Shown: one piece after another, positions 48,053-62,969 of the stretch
Layout of the letters: the number at the start of each line of letters is the position of its first letter
How positions within the stretch are numbered: position 1 is the first letter of the stretch
Source of the DNA: Petrosia ficiformis
Lineage: Eukaryota > Porifera > Demospongiae > Haplosclerida > Petrosiidae
Assembly: GCA_947044365.1 (NCBI GenBank)
Contig: OX345649.1
Location: forward strand, 4,865,905-4,929,904
Direction: 5' to 3'
DNA: 64,000 nt
The notes under the pieces: generated by a model
What the model saw: only the letters and a program-made list of their open reading frames with translations
Database searches by the model: none
What the model was told of the DNA's origin: nothing
Made by a program: the position numbers and the translations under genes

Positions 48053-48828
48053 TGCTGTACTGCCTTTGCTGCAGGTATTGAAGAAGTGAGTATAGATAAG
48101 ATACAAATTGCAGTGGATTGTATAGTTTACACAACAGCACTTGCAGCATGGATTTAACAGCTAGAAGTAAGCCCTCCCTCCCCCTTCATATCACACTTAC
48201 TGTGGAAGCATACATAAGGCATTCCTAGGACACTTAAAAACATTTCACAGGTACAGATTATTTATATTCACCTTCCAGCAGCCAGCGAGTGAACTGTCTC
48301 TCTAGGGCCTTTTCTTTGCAACAGCGATGTGTCTGTATATTCTATTGGGTGGTAGGATGAGCGACTATAATAATTAACTTCTAGATTGCTAGTAATTACT
48401 GCAATATACCTAACCTGACAGATATTGAGTTTGCGGCTTCTCGAAAACCGACTGCTGCTGCAACCTTCCGCACAACATCAATGTCGAATGGCCCTTATCT
48501 CGAGTATTAAACTGGAGGAAAAGATACTAGGTCAGATTTCACTCCAAGTTTAAATACACAAACAGGTATTTACTGACTCAACGATTATATACATACGGTG
48601 ACACATAGACAATGTACATATAATTTGAAACAAGAGTAATTTCCGTTCTATAAACTCCTCCTCTTTCAATCTCAAAAGTTGGACTGAAAAGAGCATAAAA
48701 TTTAAATACAAAAAGCACAATTATATTTACTGACTATAACATACATATATATTACTACAGTTTTTTTTAGTAAAAATTAACTGTTAACAAAGTTTAAAAA
48801 AAAACACAAAAAACATGTGCAAAAGCTT
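48053..48828 (-). promoter_or_regulatory. T-box upstream region / PITPNM 3' flank
   Basis: Spacer between the T-box ATG and the stop codon of the upstream PITPNM-type gene, both on the minus strand. The part at 48290-48530 is less AT-rich than its surroundings and likely holds the T-box promoter or leader. Minus-strand ACCTGCAG ends 19 bases before the ATG and may be a leader acceptor. Confidence 0.4.
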
Positions 48829-51800
48829 TTAATCAAAAGAAGAAAAATCTTTTTCAAGTTGTTTAGGAGATGATGATGAACGTGGCTTTCTTTGTTTTGT
48901 AAGAGCACTGGAAGATTTCTTTTGAAACAGGGAGCCAGGGAAACTGAAAGAGAACTCTCCAACAATGTTCCTCATATTTACTGCAGCCATGCGAGGAGGG
49001 TTTGCTTGTAGTTCCACAAAATGAGCATCAAATCCATCTATAACCTATAGAAAAGGTAAATTCATGTAGGTATTGTATTTGCATTAAAGACAAATAGTTT
49101 TTTTAAAAATGTTTTGTATCTAGGTATTCATAGTAAGATGTAAAGTCTGTTCACATTCATTAGGATGTGAAGACTTTATATGTAATATAGTGTATAGTTT
49201 AATGTCATAAGGTTAATAATGAATTATATTAAAATGGCACTAGTAAAGAGGTTGTTGGTAATTCCAAACAAAAGTTAAAGATATTTTTGAAAGGTCAACA
49301 TGAACAACCTTTATATATAATCTCAACTGAAGTCAGCTGAAAAGAGAATTAAAGTATTTAACAAAAGGATACATGTGGGCTTTCTATTCTCACTCTGTTC
49401 TAGTACAAACATTTACAACTGTTGTTTTTGTATAACAATGTCCCTGCACTCTGTTTGATTGGTCAAGGAGGACTCTGTTATTGTGAATAGTACTTACATA
49501 CACGTACCTTCAGTTTCTTTTATCTCCTCTAAATACAGATCATATTACAATAATTGATCATAACATTACTACCCTTTCAAAAGATTATTAACAAGAATGA
49601 TAATCATATACCTGATAAGCATCTTCTTGCTTCTTGCCAGATGAACTTTTCCGACTGCTACTTTTACTGTGTATATAAATCTGATCTGATTGTAGGCCAA
49701 GTTCTTTGTAAACTGCTAAATGACGTTGAGAACCATAAGCTGCAGAGAGTATGAGTTTTGCCTGAGAGAGAGACAGAGAGAAATAGGGAAAAAGACAGAG
49801 AGATAGAGACAGAGACAGAGACAGAGACAGAGAGAGAGAGGGAGAGAGACAGAGAGAAAGACAGAGACAGTGAGAAAGAGATAGACAGAGAGACAGAGAC
49901 AGAGAGACAGAGACAGAGAGAAAGACAGAGACAGAGAGAGACAGACATAAAGACAGACAGAGAGATAGACTGAGAGAGGAGAATGGATTATGCAAACAGA
50001 GACAGAGTATTATTGGGTATATAATATTAATACTACTCAGATTACACCCACAGGTTAAGTTTGCTTAACACATACTACTGTGGTATGCATTATGTAATCC
50101 TTGGATAAGAATTGCATAAGGAGAATACTATCCTCTATACACACAATCATGTGCTTTGAGGCAATCACAACAAATACTGAAGAAAATAAAATTCCAGGAC
50201 ATTATTAGTTATGGTATACTCTTATACTTGCCAAACAGAAAAATGGAGGGATTGATTAAAAATGAATGAGGGTTGAATTACTAAAAATGGGTATAATGGA
50301 ATGTTTGATTCTTAATTAATGCAGATTAAATACCTTGTAAAATTATACTAGTTTATAATAACATTAGAAATGTATACATTATTACACAAAACAGCAAACA
50401 GGTTTCCAATGCCAAACAAACATTATTAAGATTAATTAGCACCACTAAAAATGTCTTTGAAGAAATTGAAAATATTAATTTGATGCTGAATCAAATTGGT
50501 CATATGTAGGAGGATGTAATACAAACTTTAAGACTTTGATGTGCTGGAGACAAGCACATATAAACAGTGAAGTTTAATACGTAGCTCTGGTATAAGAACT
50601 GGAGGGCCCATACGTGCTATAATCAAAATGGTTACTAATAGTTAGTGATGAGTGCTAGGTAAGTCAACCAGTCACTTGGACTCTATTACAAATTTACACC
50701 ACTAATTATAACCTTGGAGTTTATACAAGCAATAAAATGATAGCGTAACTATTGTCTGTGTGTGACTAGATAAGCCCTCTAGGACATGCAGTGTGAGGTA
50801 TCTGACATTTGTATTATATATATAATGTCATGTGTATTATATATAATTATGTCATGTGCATCATTGCTTATTAAATGTGGACAGACAACATTCAATTTGA
50901 TTAGAGTCATTTCCTATTATGACTGAGCCCATATTTATATAATAAGGAAGAAGAATTTGATGTTAGAGAAATTCATTATACAACTGTGAAAATAATATAC
51001 AAGATATCCCACTCTGTGCAATCAAGTTAACTAACTAAAGTCTGTTCAAATTAACGATGACTTCAAAATTAGGATGTGATGACTTGATATGTAAATATAG
51101 TGTACAGTTTAATGTCATAAGGTTCATGATTATACTGTAACTCAGTAATGAAGCTATGGATTGAAATTTTACATACACAAAAAAAAAATGGGAATATATG
51201 TATATGGTACAGGTAAAAAGATTGTTTGTAATTCCAAACTAAAGTTATGAATATTTTTCTGAGGTCATGGTGAACAAGAATGACTGATAGGTAGATATAC
51301 TTTAAAATTTCCATTTTAGTCAATTATTGTAAAAAAAAAACAACATAATTAAAGCTAGGTATTTTAGTTTGTAACTATATACGACAACTAGTACACTATA
51401 CTGTGTGGCTACTAATTATAGGATGAGTAGAAACAGACTTCAAAGATTAAGCAATGTAGCAGCAACTCCATGAAGAGGCTCTTGATCGTTACAATATGGT
51501 CAAAAAAACACAAAATGTCACTTCACATTTACAGATACATAATAATTACAACTATTTCAATTTTTTGCATTTCTACAAGACAGCGAATGTATGTATAATT
51601 TTAACCAAATGTAAAGTAACAATTTAACTAACCATTCTTTACAGAGCAGTAAGTATTGTATTGTAAGGCAGGGGCTCGCTAAAGGTCAATGCCTCACTTG
51701 TGCATGGAGACCTTTATTGAGCCACTATGAAACTATAACCAGTATATTTGATCTGGTATATAAGTACGTGTTATAACACACCTACAGTGCTATATCAGAT

Positions 51801-54800
51801 TTATAACCACTGAACCCAAGGGCTAGGCGATTATAAATCTGTTATAGCATGAGTACACGTGTTATAATGACCATTTCCAGAAAAGCAAACTACTGTAGCT
51901 GTGTGTAGCTTCTCCCAATGTTTCGTCTTAAGTTTGGACCAGGTGAGTCTTGTAGTCTTGTAGTTTGTGTCGCTGTGGTCAATGGCAGGTTTTATATTCT
52001 TTATATAAAACCTGTGGTTACTTTGAAGTTTTTTCGTCTCGGGATATATATATATATATATAGGAAATAGATAATACTGAAGAAGAATTTTTTTGTCAAA
52101 ACAAAGGTTGAAAGTGAATATCATCATCAAATAAAACGATTGATTAAATGTTTCTTGACAACGCATGTTGTGGTCATTATTATGGAATATTGGGATATAT
52201 TATTATATATAATATATAGTATATATAAATATATATATATACACATTATGAAACAAATGGTGTTAAGAGTAATCAACAACATCATTTTCAATTTTATAAT
52301 GCAACACTTTGATAGGAAATTCATAATTTTGTTTTTCATGAATTTAGAATTGAAACAAAAGGAAGAAATTAAAGAAAATGGCTAGTTAGTTACATGTAGT
52401 TGGGTGTATGTATAAATAGAATAAGAGAAATTAAAGAAAATGGCTAGTTAGTTAGTTGGGTGTATGTATAAATAGGAATTAAAGAAAATGGCTAGTTAGT
52501 TAGTTGGATGTATGTATAAATAGAATAAGAGAAAATGGCTAGTTAGTTAGTTGGGTGTATGTATAAATAGAATAAGAGAAAATGGCTAGTTAGTTAGTTG
52601 GGTGTATGTATAAATAGAATAAGAGGAATTAAAGAAAATGGCTAGTTAGTTAGTTGGGTGTATGTATAAATAGAATAGGAGGAATTAAAGAAAATGGCTA
52701 GTTAGTTAGTTGGGTGTATGTATAAATAGGAATTAAAGAAAATGGCTAGTTAGTTAGTTGGATGTATGTATAAATAGAATAAGAGAAAATGGCTAGTTAG
52801 TTAGTTGGGTGTATGTATAAATAGAATAAGAGGAATTAAAGAAAATGGCTAGTTAATTAGTTGGGTGTATGTATAAATAGAATAGGAGGAATTAAAGAAA
52901 ATGGCTAGTTAGTTAGTTGGGTGTATGTATAAATAGGAATTAAAGAAAATGGCTAGTTAGTTAGTTGGATGTATGTATAAATAGAATAAGAGAAAATGGC
53001 TAGTTAGTTAGTTGGGTGTATGTATAAATAGAATAAGAGGAATTAAAGAAAATGGCTAGTTAGTTAGTTGGGTGTATGTATAAATAGAATAATAGATGCA
53101 AATAATTTAGTAGATTTGCTGCTAAAAAGATAAAATAAAATAAACAGACTGATATATATAGATGGATTAAAAAAGAATAGATTTATAAAAAGATAGATAG
53201 ATAGATAGATAGATCATGTGTTAGTAGACGAACAAAAACATGAAGTATTTAACACGACACATGTACAGGGAATATATGCAGTGAATGATAGGGAAATTCC
53301 ATATTTGTAGTAAATTACACATAACTGAACTTTCAAAATGACATTATAAATATAATATTGTATGCATTATATATATATAGTTACATAGAATGCATGTTTG
53401 TAACTCACCATGGAAACGAATACTCATTGACACCAAGATATTTCATATCACATTCTAATTATCATCATAATTATTACATACTTCCAGATCATCAAATATC
53501 ACCATGACAACAAATTAGGAAGTTCATAGTTTAACAATATTATCATGAGGTCACATGGTGTGTTGTTATCACATTGTTTAAGATAGATATAAATACCTGT
53601 TTATTTATCTTATTAACCAGTCTGTGCCTCCCCCAACCTCTTGCCATCATTTGAGATGTGTGTATGTATGTGTGTGTATGTGTGTGCGTATATGTGTGTG
53701 TATGTGTGTGTGTGTGTGATGTGTATGTATGTCTGTGTGTATGTGTATATATGTGTGTGTATGTGTTTGTAATTAATTTTACAGTCAATTATATATATAT
53801 TATGATCCAATTATGCAATATATATTTGGAATATTGATTGGCCTCATGTATCAAATTAGTTAGTCCTTCTATGGATATTAGATGAAACAATTAGCTTATA
53901 ATTACAATGGAATGAGCGAAATAAAATAATAATATATATGTACAAATGTACATATTAATACAGAGATGACTACTACTAGACTTACATAATATACATATAG
54001 TTAATATAGGAATGAATATGTACTAGCAGGGTTTAATCCAGGGGGGAGGGGGGGGGGTGTGGCACAGTGCCCCCAAGTTTCTACAATTATTAATTTTGCC
54101 CCCTCAAGGACATATGTCTAGATTAAACCCTGACTAGCAGTTAATATAGGAATGACTATGCACTAGAGTTAATACAGAGATGACTATGTACTAATAAGGA
54201 TGACTGTGTACTACAGTTTATATAGGAATGAATATGTACACACCTCTTTAATTAATCTTGCTAAATAGAGGAGTTTCACATTATGAGAGTCTGTTGAGAG
54301 GGAATCTGAGAAAGACACCACACCCATTGGAAGTCCATGTCTACCTAACCACGCTGTAATGTATTCTTTCTGAATATCAGGACGTCCTGTTATGTAAATT
54401 ATGAGATATCCAAGATCTTGCCAGAGTCTAATAAAGAAATAGAGACAGGAAGGAAGAGACAGAGGCAGAGAGAGACATTGATTTTAAGTTTGATATTACT
54501 GCTTAAAGTTGCATTTAAAAACATTCCTGACCAAAACCTGCACTTTAACATATTAGCCATGTAATGAATGTCCTGGGTACTATAACATACATTAGTACAA
54601 GGGATAGACAGATATATATAGAGCAAGACAAAGGTGTACAGAGACAGACGCAGATTTACAGAAACAGACACAGATATACAGAGGCAGACAGAGATATACA
54701 GAGACAGATAGAGATTTACAGAGACAAACAGAGATATACAGAGGCAGACAGAGATTAACAGAGACAGACAGAGATTTACAGAGACAAACGGAGATATACA

Positions 54801-57800
54801 GAGGCAGACAGAGATTAACAGAGATTAATAGAGACAGACAGAGATATACAGAGACAGACAGAGATTTACAGAGACAAACAGAGATATACAGAGGCAGACA
54901 GGATTAACAGAGACAGACAGAGATATACAGAGATAGACAGAGATTTACAGAGACAAACAGAGATATATAGAGGCAGACAGAGATATACAGAGACAGACAG
55001 AGATATACAGAGGCAGACAGAGACAGACAGTGATATACAGAAACAGACAAGGTTTGCAGAGACAGACAGATATACATCTTAATATACAGTGAGAACAGGA
55101 TTAATAGAAAAGATGATATATCGAAAAGGAAATAACATATTAATGTACAATAAAAACCATTCATTAGTTCTTTCTTTTAGGAAAGATATGTACATGTAGA
55201 TACACAGTGAGAACAAGATTAATAATGTATAAGGCACAAAAGAGCTGGCATATCAATTTAATATATTAATTTATATTTTATTGTAGGAGAGATAGATATA
55301 CATCTTGATATACAGTGAGAACAGGACTAATAGAAAAGATGATATATCGAAAAGGAAATAACATATTAATGTACAATATAAACCATTCATTTAACTTCTT
55401 GGTATTGTAAGAGAGATATGTAGATACACAGTGCGAACAAGATTAATATATAAGACACAAAAGAGCTGACATTATAATGAAACCACATGCTAGTTTAATG
55501 TACATTATAATACTATTCATTAATTTCTCTTTACTTGAAAGAGAGATGAATATACAAAGAAGAGTAACTTGGAAGAAACCTAATATAAAGCCATTCATTA
55601 ACTTCTTGGTATTGTAGGAGAGATAGATAAAGACAGTAAGAATAGATCAAAAGACACAACAGAGTTACATTCATTTTATTCTTGGTACTGTATATGAATA
55701 CAAGCCACATGTGATATGTATAGCTGGCAAATCATTTATTGTTGTTGGTATAGTCTATTCAACAATTAGGGTGTGAAATGATTATGATCTTTGAGTCATA
55801 GTTGAAGAAACAAGTAAGTACAACTAGTCTGAATAGACTTTGTATTTGTGCTGGAGCAATCAAATCTTGATATTGTTATAGACTTAACAAGTGGGATACC
55901 AAATGTCAATCTAAACTGTTAAAACAGCTACAGATGGTTATGAAAGTGTAAACTTCACATACTGTACATAGTGAAAGAAAATTTGTTTGGAGTTTAGCTG
56001 GTAACTGCCAATGAAAGTGTTCAAAAATATTAACAAACAACACAAGTATTTAAAAAATCAATTCTTTAAATACACACATGTACATTTGTGTGTATGCATG
56101 TATGTATGTATGCATGTATGTATGTATGTATGTATGTATGTATGTATGCATGTATGTACATGTATGTGTGTATGTATGTATGTATGTATGTATGTATGTA
56201 TGTATGTATGTATGTATGTATGTATGTATGTATGTATGTATGTATGTATGTATGTATGCATGTATGTACATGTATGTGTGTATGTATGTATGTATGTATG
56301 TATGTATGTATGTATGCATGTATGTACATGTATGTGTGTATGTATGTATGTATGTATGTATGTATGTATGCATGTATGTAGATGTATGTGTGTATGTATG
56401 TATGTATGTATGTATGTATGTATGTATGTATGTAGCTAGTGTTCATAATCAATGATTTGAAGTAGTTGACTAACTAAAAGTGTCCATTATTGTTGTTATA
56501 GTTAGTGTAGTATAGTGTAATTTACTTGATCAAAACTCACATTGTTTTACTAAAATAGGTTATAGTAATAGTGAACTGAAATAACAGTTTATATTATATA
56601 GGGCTCGCCTACTCCTTTTTTGCAAGTCTATTTAATATGTAGGTATGCTTAACAGTTGTTGGGTTGCAAGTCTCTTCTTAAATTGTTTCTTGGAGCTTTT
56701 CAGAGTTTAACCAACTATGCTTTGTAACCAAAAGATCATTTGTGTTCATGTCCTCACAAAAATGTTCATAACTTTAGTTTGGAATGACCAACAATATTTT
56801 TACCTGCACCATTTTCATATTATTATCTTTCCCGTTCTTTTTTGTGTATGTCAAAATTCAACCCATTGCTTCGTTATTGAGTTATGGTACAAATCATGTG
56901 CGTGAAGTAAACTTATCACATTAAAGTATACACTATATTACATATAAAGTCATCACATCCTAATTTTTAGAATGAGAACAAATTTCAATTATCTAAATCA
57001 TATGGCATGGAACAACCTCCAAATGGTCATCTTAACATGATGTGGCTTAGCTCATAAACAAATATATATTCATTATTGAGTTACAGTACAAGTGATCTAT
57101 TAACCTTATGATATTAAACTATATACTATATTATATAGAAAGTCATCACATCCTAATCTTGAGGACATCTTGAATATGAACATTAGTCTAACAGACTGTA
57201 ACAGTGGTCATATGGAATAATAATCTTCATGTGTGCTACTATCACTTTAATTACCTAATAGACTGTAACAGTGGTCATATGAAATAACAACCTCCAAATG
57301 GTCATCTTAACATGATGTGGCTTAGCTAATGAACAAATATATCTTCATTATTAAGTTACAGTATAATCATGTATTAACCTTATGACATTAAACTATACAC
57401 CATTATTACATATAAAGTAATCACATCCTAATTTTGAGGACATCTTAAAAGTGAACACACTTTGATTATCTAACAGACTGTAACAGTGGTCATATGGAAT
57501 CACAATCTTCAAATGACATTATGTGTGTCACTTTAATTACCTAATAGACTGTAACAGTAGTCATATGGAATAACAACCTCCAAATGGTCATCTTAACATG
57601 ATGTGGCTTAGCTGTAGAACACAAATGAATAAACAAACTCCAAAAATATTACTGACAAGCCTTTACTCGATTGCAATGCAACGGAAAAGAACGAGGCTTG
57701 AAGAACTTTATTTCAACACCTCAATAATTGTACTCATATAGCAGATCATCCTTGGTAATAGGGATGGCCAATGATCAGAAATACATGATATCAGAATAGT

Positions 57801-58818
57801 AGTAAAATATTCAGTACACTGCCTTTTGTCACCTTGGGGTTTCCTAAGCTAGTACACACAAGGCCTGTGCAAGACCAATTTTACATTACTTCCAGACTCC
57901 AAACATAATATGTATGCATATTGTGTGATACTGTAGTGTTTTAGTACCGACCACTTTTGGTTATAGTTATAGTATATCAAAATTTTCGTTATACTTATAT
58001 AGTTAATTAACTAATACAGTATTAGGTTTACTAAAAGGGTTTTAGTTTTAGTTAACTAACTAAAAGTGTCCATTATTGGCCAACTTTCATTTAGTTAGTT
58101 ATATATAGTTATTACAGTAGATCTGTAATTTACATTTAGTTCAACTAAAATTTAAAATAGTATTTTGACTTTTAGGTTACTAAAACTAAAACCCCTTTTA
58201 GTAAGGTATTGTAACAATACCTTACTAAAAGGGGTTTTAGTTTTCATTATAGTTAACTAAAACAAATAGTGATGGTACTATGGAAAATACGATATATTGA
58301 TAATCTGTAAACTAATGATATGATCTGTCATGGAAGAAATACCATGATTCTATAATATCAAATATTGCTGACTCTACATAATTGATAGTATTCTTTAAAC
58401 AGAAGTACTTTATATATTGTATTAGGACAAAAACCAATCTCCTTAGTATGGGGGTGTCCATAATTTTGAGTGCCGTTATCAGAGGTTCTATTCTATACCT
58501 TGCAACTTCTATTACTCCATTCCTTAGCTTCATATCCCGTCCACTCAAAGAGAAATTTGAAGTTAGGGCACCATCAATACTCAAAACCACAGCTTCAGTG
58601 TGAGGAGGAAGAAGAAATAAATTACAGCTAGCAATGGTATGGTCTCCTCTGCAAGAACATAAAATAAAAAGTATGTAAAAACCACAAGGAAATCAAGAGG
58701 AAGATGAAATGCAAAAAAAATATAATACTTTGTGTATGTGTGCATGTATGTATGTATGTATGTATGTATGTATGTATGTATGTCTATGTGCATGTGTGTA
58801 TGTGTGCATGTGTGTATG

Positions 58819-58852
<34 letters not shown>

Positions 58853-58902
58853 TGTATGTATGTATGTCTGTGTGCATGTGTGTATGTGTGCATGTGTGTA
58901 TG

Positions 58903-58935
<33 letters not shown>

Positions 58936-58970
58936 CTGTGTGCATGTGTGTATGTGTGCATGTGTGTATG

Positions 58971-59003
<33 letters not shown>

Positions 59004-59058
59004 CTGTGTGCATGTGTGTATGTATGTATATATGTATATATGTATGTATGTATGTATG

Positions 59059-59091
<33 letters not shown>

Positions 59092-59278
59092 CTGTGTGCA
59101 TGTGTGTATGTATATATGTATGTATATATGTATGTATGTATGTATGTCTGTATGCATGTATGTATGTATGTATGTATGTGTGCATGTGTGTATGTATATA
59201 TGTATGTATATATGTATGTATGTATGTATGTCTGTATGCATGTATGTATGTATGTATGTATGTGTGCATGTGTGTATG

Positions 59279-59311
<33 letters not shown>

Positions 59312-59419
59312 CTATGTGCATGTATGTATGTATGTATGTATATATGTATGTATGTATGAATGTATGTATGTATGTATGTATGTATGTATGTATGTATGTA
59401 TGTATGTGTGTATGTATGC

Positions 59420-59452
<33 letters not shown>

Positions 59453-60794
59453 CATGTATGTATGTATGTATGTATGTATGTATGTATGTATGTATGTATG
59501 TATGTACATGTACATGTGTATGTATGTACATGTATGTATGTATGTATGTGTACATATCAATATGTAGGAGTTGTAAATTAAACTTAATTGTGGGTATTGT
59601 AGACGTACATATTTGATTCTTTATCTTATTAAAGCTAGTTCAATCACATGCACTGTTATAAAGTTTTGGTAAATAATTACAAAGTTTATAGAACTAATCT
59701 ACATACTCCAAATAATTTCTGGTGAATAAGTAGTTTTTTAACGTACAACACATTCTTTTATTTGTGAGTATGTATGTACATGTACATATATGTGTGTAGA
59801 AATATGTACCTGTGTATATGTCATTGTATGTGTATGTGAGAGTATGTATGTCTGTGTGTCTGAGTGTCTGTGTATGTGTCTATGTGTCTATGTATGTGTC
59901 TGTATGTGTATATATGTATGTAAATATATATATATGTGTGTCTGTATGTCTTTGTGTGTGTGTGTGTGTAGTAAATGTTCAACTGTTTATTTTTAGTAGT
60001 GTTGCCAACACTGTGTTCTTTAAAATGAAAAGATGTTTATTGTCATTCTGTAGCTAATGAGAGTCATATAAGGAGCATTACACACGCTATATATAATAAA
60101 TATAACTTACTTCACAAGAAATATAATGGGATATATTCCTGCTGACAATGGAAACTCTTCCATTGATAGATTATAGCTCACACGTCCATGTTTGTCTGTT
60201 GACAGTGTATCTATATATCGCCAACAACGATTTGTGTCTTTTGATAAAATAGTCGCTTCATTTTCTTTCCTTGTGTCATCCGGATGAGTTAGCATGTATA
60301 TATCAATCTGGAATGATGAATGAATAAATGAATGGATGAAATGTTGATTTGTAGGTGGATAAATAGATGATTCAATAGTTAAATAGGTGTTTAAGTAGAG
60401 GGTATATGTACATTACTAAAGTACATAATTTATATAGTATATACATTGTATGTGTGAAATTATATTAATCAAAATGATAACACAAGGTGTATGTGTAAAG
60501 TTGAGAATCCATTACCCAAAGTAACCCAACACTTCATTAAGACATATGAACGGAAAACTGTGAATAGTAACAGCTTTCCTTCAAGTGGGTTCTACACTCC
60601 TAAAACAAGTTATATAAATTATCACTACTAATGTTATAACTATATATATTATTGTGCAAATTAAAGACAAAACAGGAGTGATAACCAGCATATTGAAAAA
60701 ACAAACTCTACCCACTACAAACCACATGTGCAGATACACACACACACACACACATACTCACACACACAGACTCAGACACAGACAGACAGCACAG

Positions 60795-60826
<32 letters not shown>

Positions 60827-62934
60827 ACACTATGTAAATAGTATAAAAACACAAATTTCATAAACTGGTTGTTCATTAATAATTTTTCAGTTCTTCAGAG
60901 TATCTTATCAAATATTCATTGACTAACAAACAAGACCTTAAAACAGGTTATTACGTGTTATCCAATCGTATATTAAATGGTTATATGCTCACTCCTACAT
61001 ATTTACATTGTATATGGAACGGATTTGTTTGTGCAAATGTTTGCAAATAAGAACCACACAAAGCTCAACACGTTGAACCTTTAAGTAACGAAAATGGTTA
61101 ATGACCACATGTTACTTTGCACTCTACTTCTCATGTTCCAGTTGAGTCATGTTCAAAATCAATTCATTAAAAATGTGCTTCAGAACGTGTAAATGTGGCT
61201 TTTTTATAGTCCAGTAATTAACATCCACTTTCTTTCTCTGATGCACGCACTCCACATGTACAGTGTGGCTACCTACAATAGCACACACAAATGCATTTCT
61301 CAACATGTTATACCTACAGTAGCACACACAAGTGCATTTCTCAACATGTTATACCTACAGTAATACACACAAGTGCATTTCTCAACATGTTATACCTACA
61401 GTAACACACACAAGTGCATTTCTCAACATGTTATACCTACAGTAACACACACTAGTGCATTTCTCAACATGTTATACCTACAGTAACACACACAAGTGCA
61501 TTTCCCAACATGTTATATCTACAGTACCACACACAAGTGCTTCAACCTTTTTACAACATATTGTATGAATTAATTCTGTTCCGAATCATTAAATAACTAT
61601 TGAACTTAGTCTTGTCCAATCACTTTGTCACTTCAATTAGTGTAAAAAGGAAAAACTGCTCTAAGTAACATATAATCATCTCATGCAACTTCAAATGAAA
61701 ATGTTACCAAAATAACAATAAGCAAGGTTTCACAGTGGGAGAACGAGGATTTGATGCCCCCAACCCCCCCCCCCCCCCCCCCTAGGTTTTAGATGAAATA
61801 ACATCTCAGCTATAAGCCAACCTGAGAATTTCATACCCCACTCAGGAAACATCCTGATGAGGGACACCTCTATTCATGTTCCATGCCTGGCTGCACTCAC
61901 TCTCATGTCACTCTCATGTCACTCCACTCTGTCACAATCATAATTATTGTGTAAGTTAAGCATTTTCACTGCTTCCAAAGACCACAACTCCATACTAACA
62001 CTTATTAGTTCACTTACCATTTCACCAGATAAAGTAGCCATATTTAGAGGTCCATAGAAAAACTTTGACTGTATTGTAATCTGGCTCAGTGTGTGAGTGG
62101 AGACGACTACATCTACAGCTCTGTGGTTTGGGCTCATTCGCTAAAACAAAATGTTCCCAGGAGAGAAAAGAAATTCAATTATTATACATGCATCCATTCA
62201 TTCCATCCCCACTGTACAGATGCTACATGTACATCTGTCTGTCCACTAGTCCTCTTTGTAAAAAGAAAACTGTAAACGTTCTAATTTTACCTGAAGAAAG
62301 GCTTCAGGTAAAACCATTCTTTAAATTAATTTATTGCTTTATAAATTTGAAGAAACCCCCCTCGTGATGGATACAGTAATAACAGTAAGGAGCCTTTACG
62401 GAGTTAAACCTGTTTAGGATCCCACATTCTAATAACATTATAGCCAATTGTAAAAAGATAATGAATGAGTTTGGCCAGGTGTTACACTAATCTTTGTATT
62501 GGCAACTAACATCAAAGGTCATATATGATATCAATAACCTTTTATCAGAATAGTGTATATAAATTGAACTAATAGCCTGAACTTCATCCCAAGGCCAAGT
62601 AGAGTAAACAGTAAATTAAATATTATATAATATATATATAATATTGCTTATGTTGTATAAATACATCCCAATCTGATATACTTCAAAGTAGCCACAGAGG
62701 GTTTAATGAAATTTATAGATATGATAAAAAACCTACCATCAACCATGGCAACATAAACTAAAAGACTGTAACACCTGGCCCAAACTGAGAGGTATAGTTC
62801 AGTCTTTACAGAAATATATTCATTATAACACATCTAATTGTGCGATAACAAATTTATAATCACCTCATCTCATCCTCGGATTGGGTGATTATAAATCTGA
62901 TATAGCAATTTTGTATGTTTGCTAAACATAATAC

Positions 62935-62969
<35 letters not shown>

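Noticed and set aside
56011..59616. Several 60-320 codon frames of Cys/Met/Tyr/Val or His/Thr/Tyr/Ile
   Set aside because: Products of (TATG)n arrays, open on both strands because of composition.
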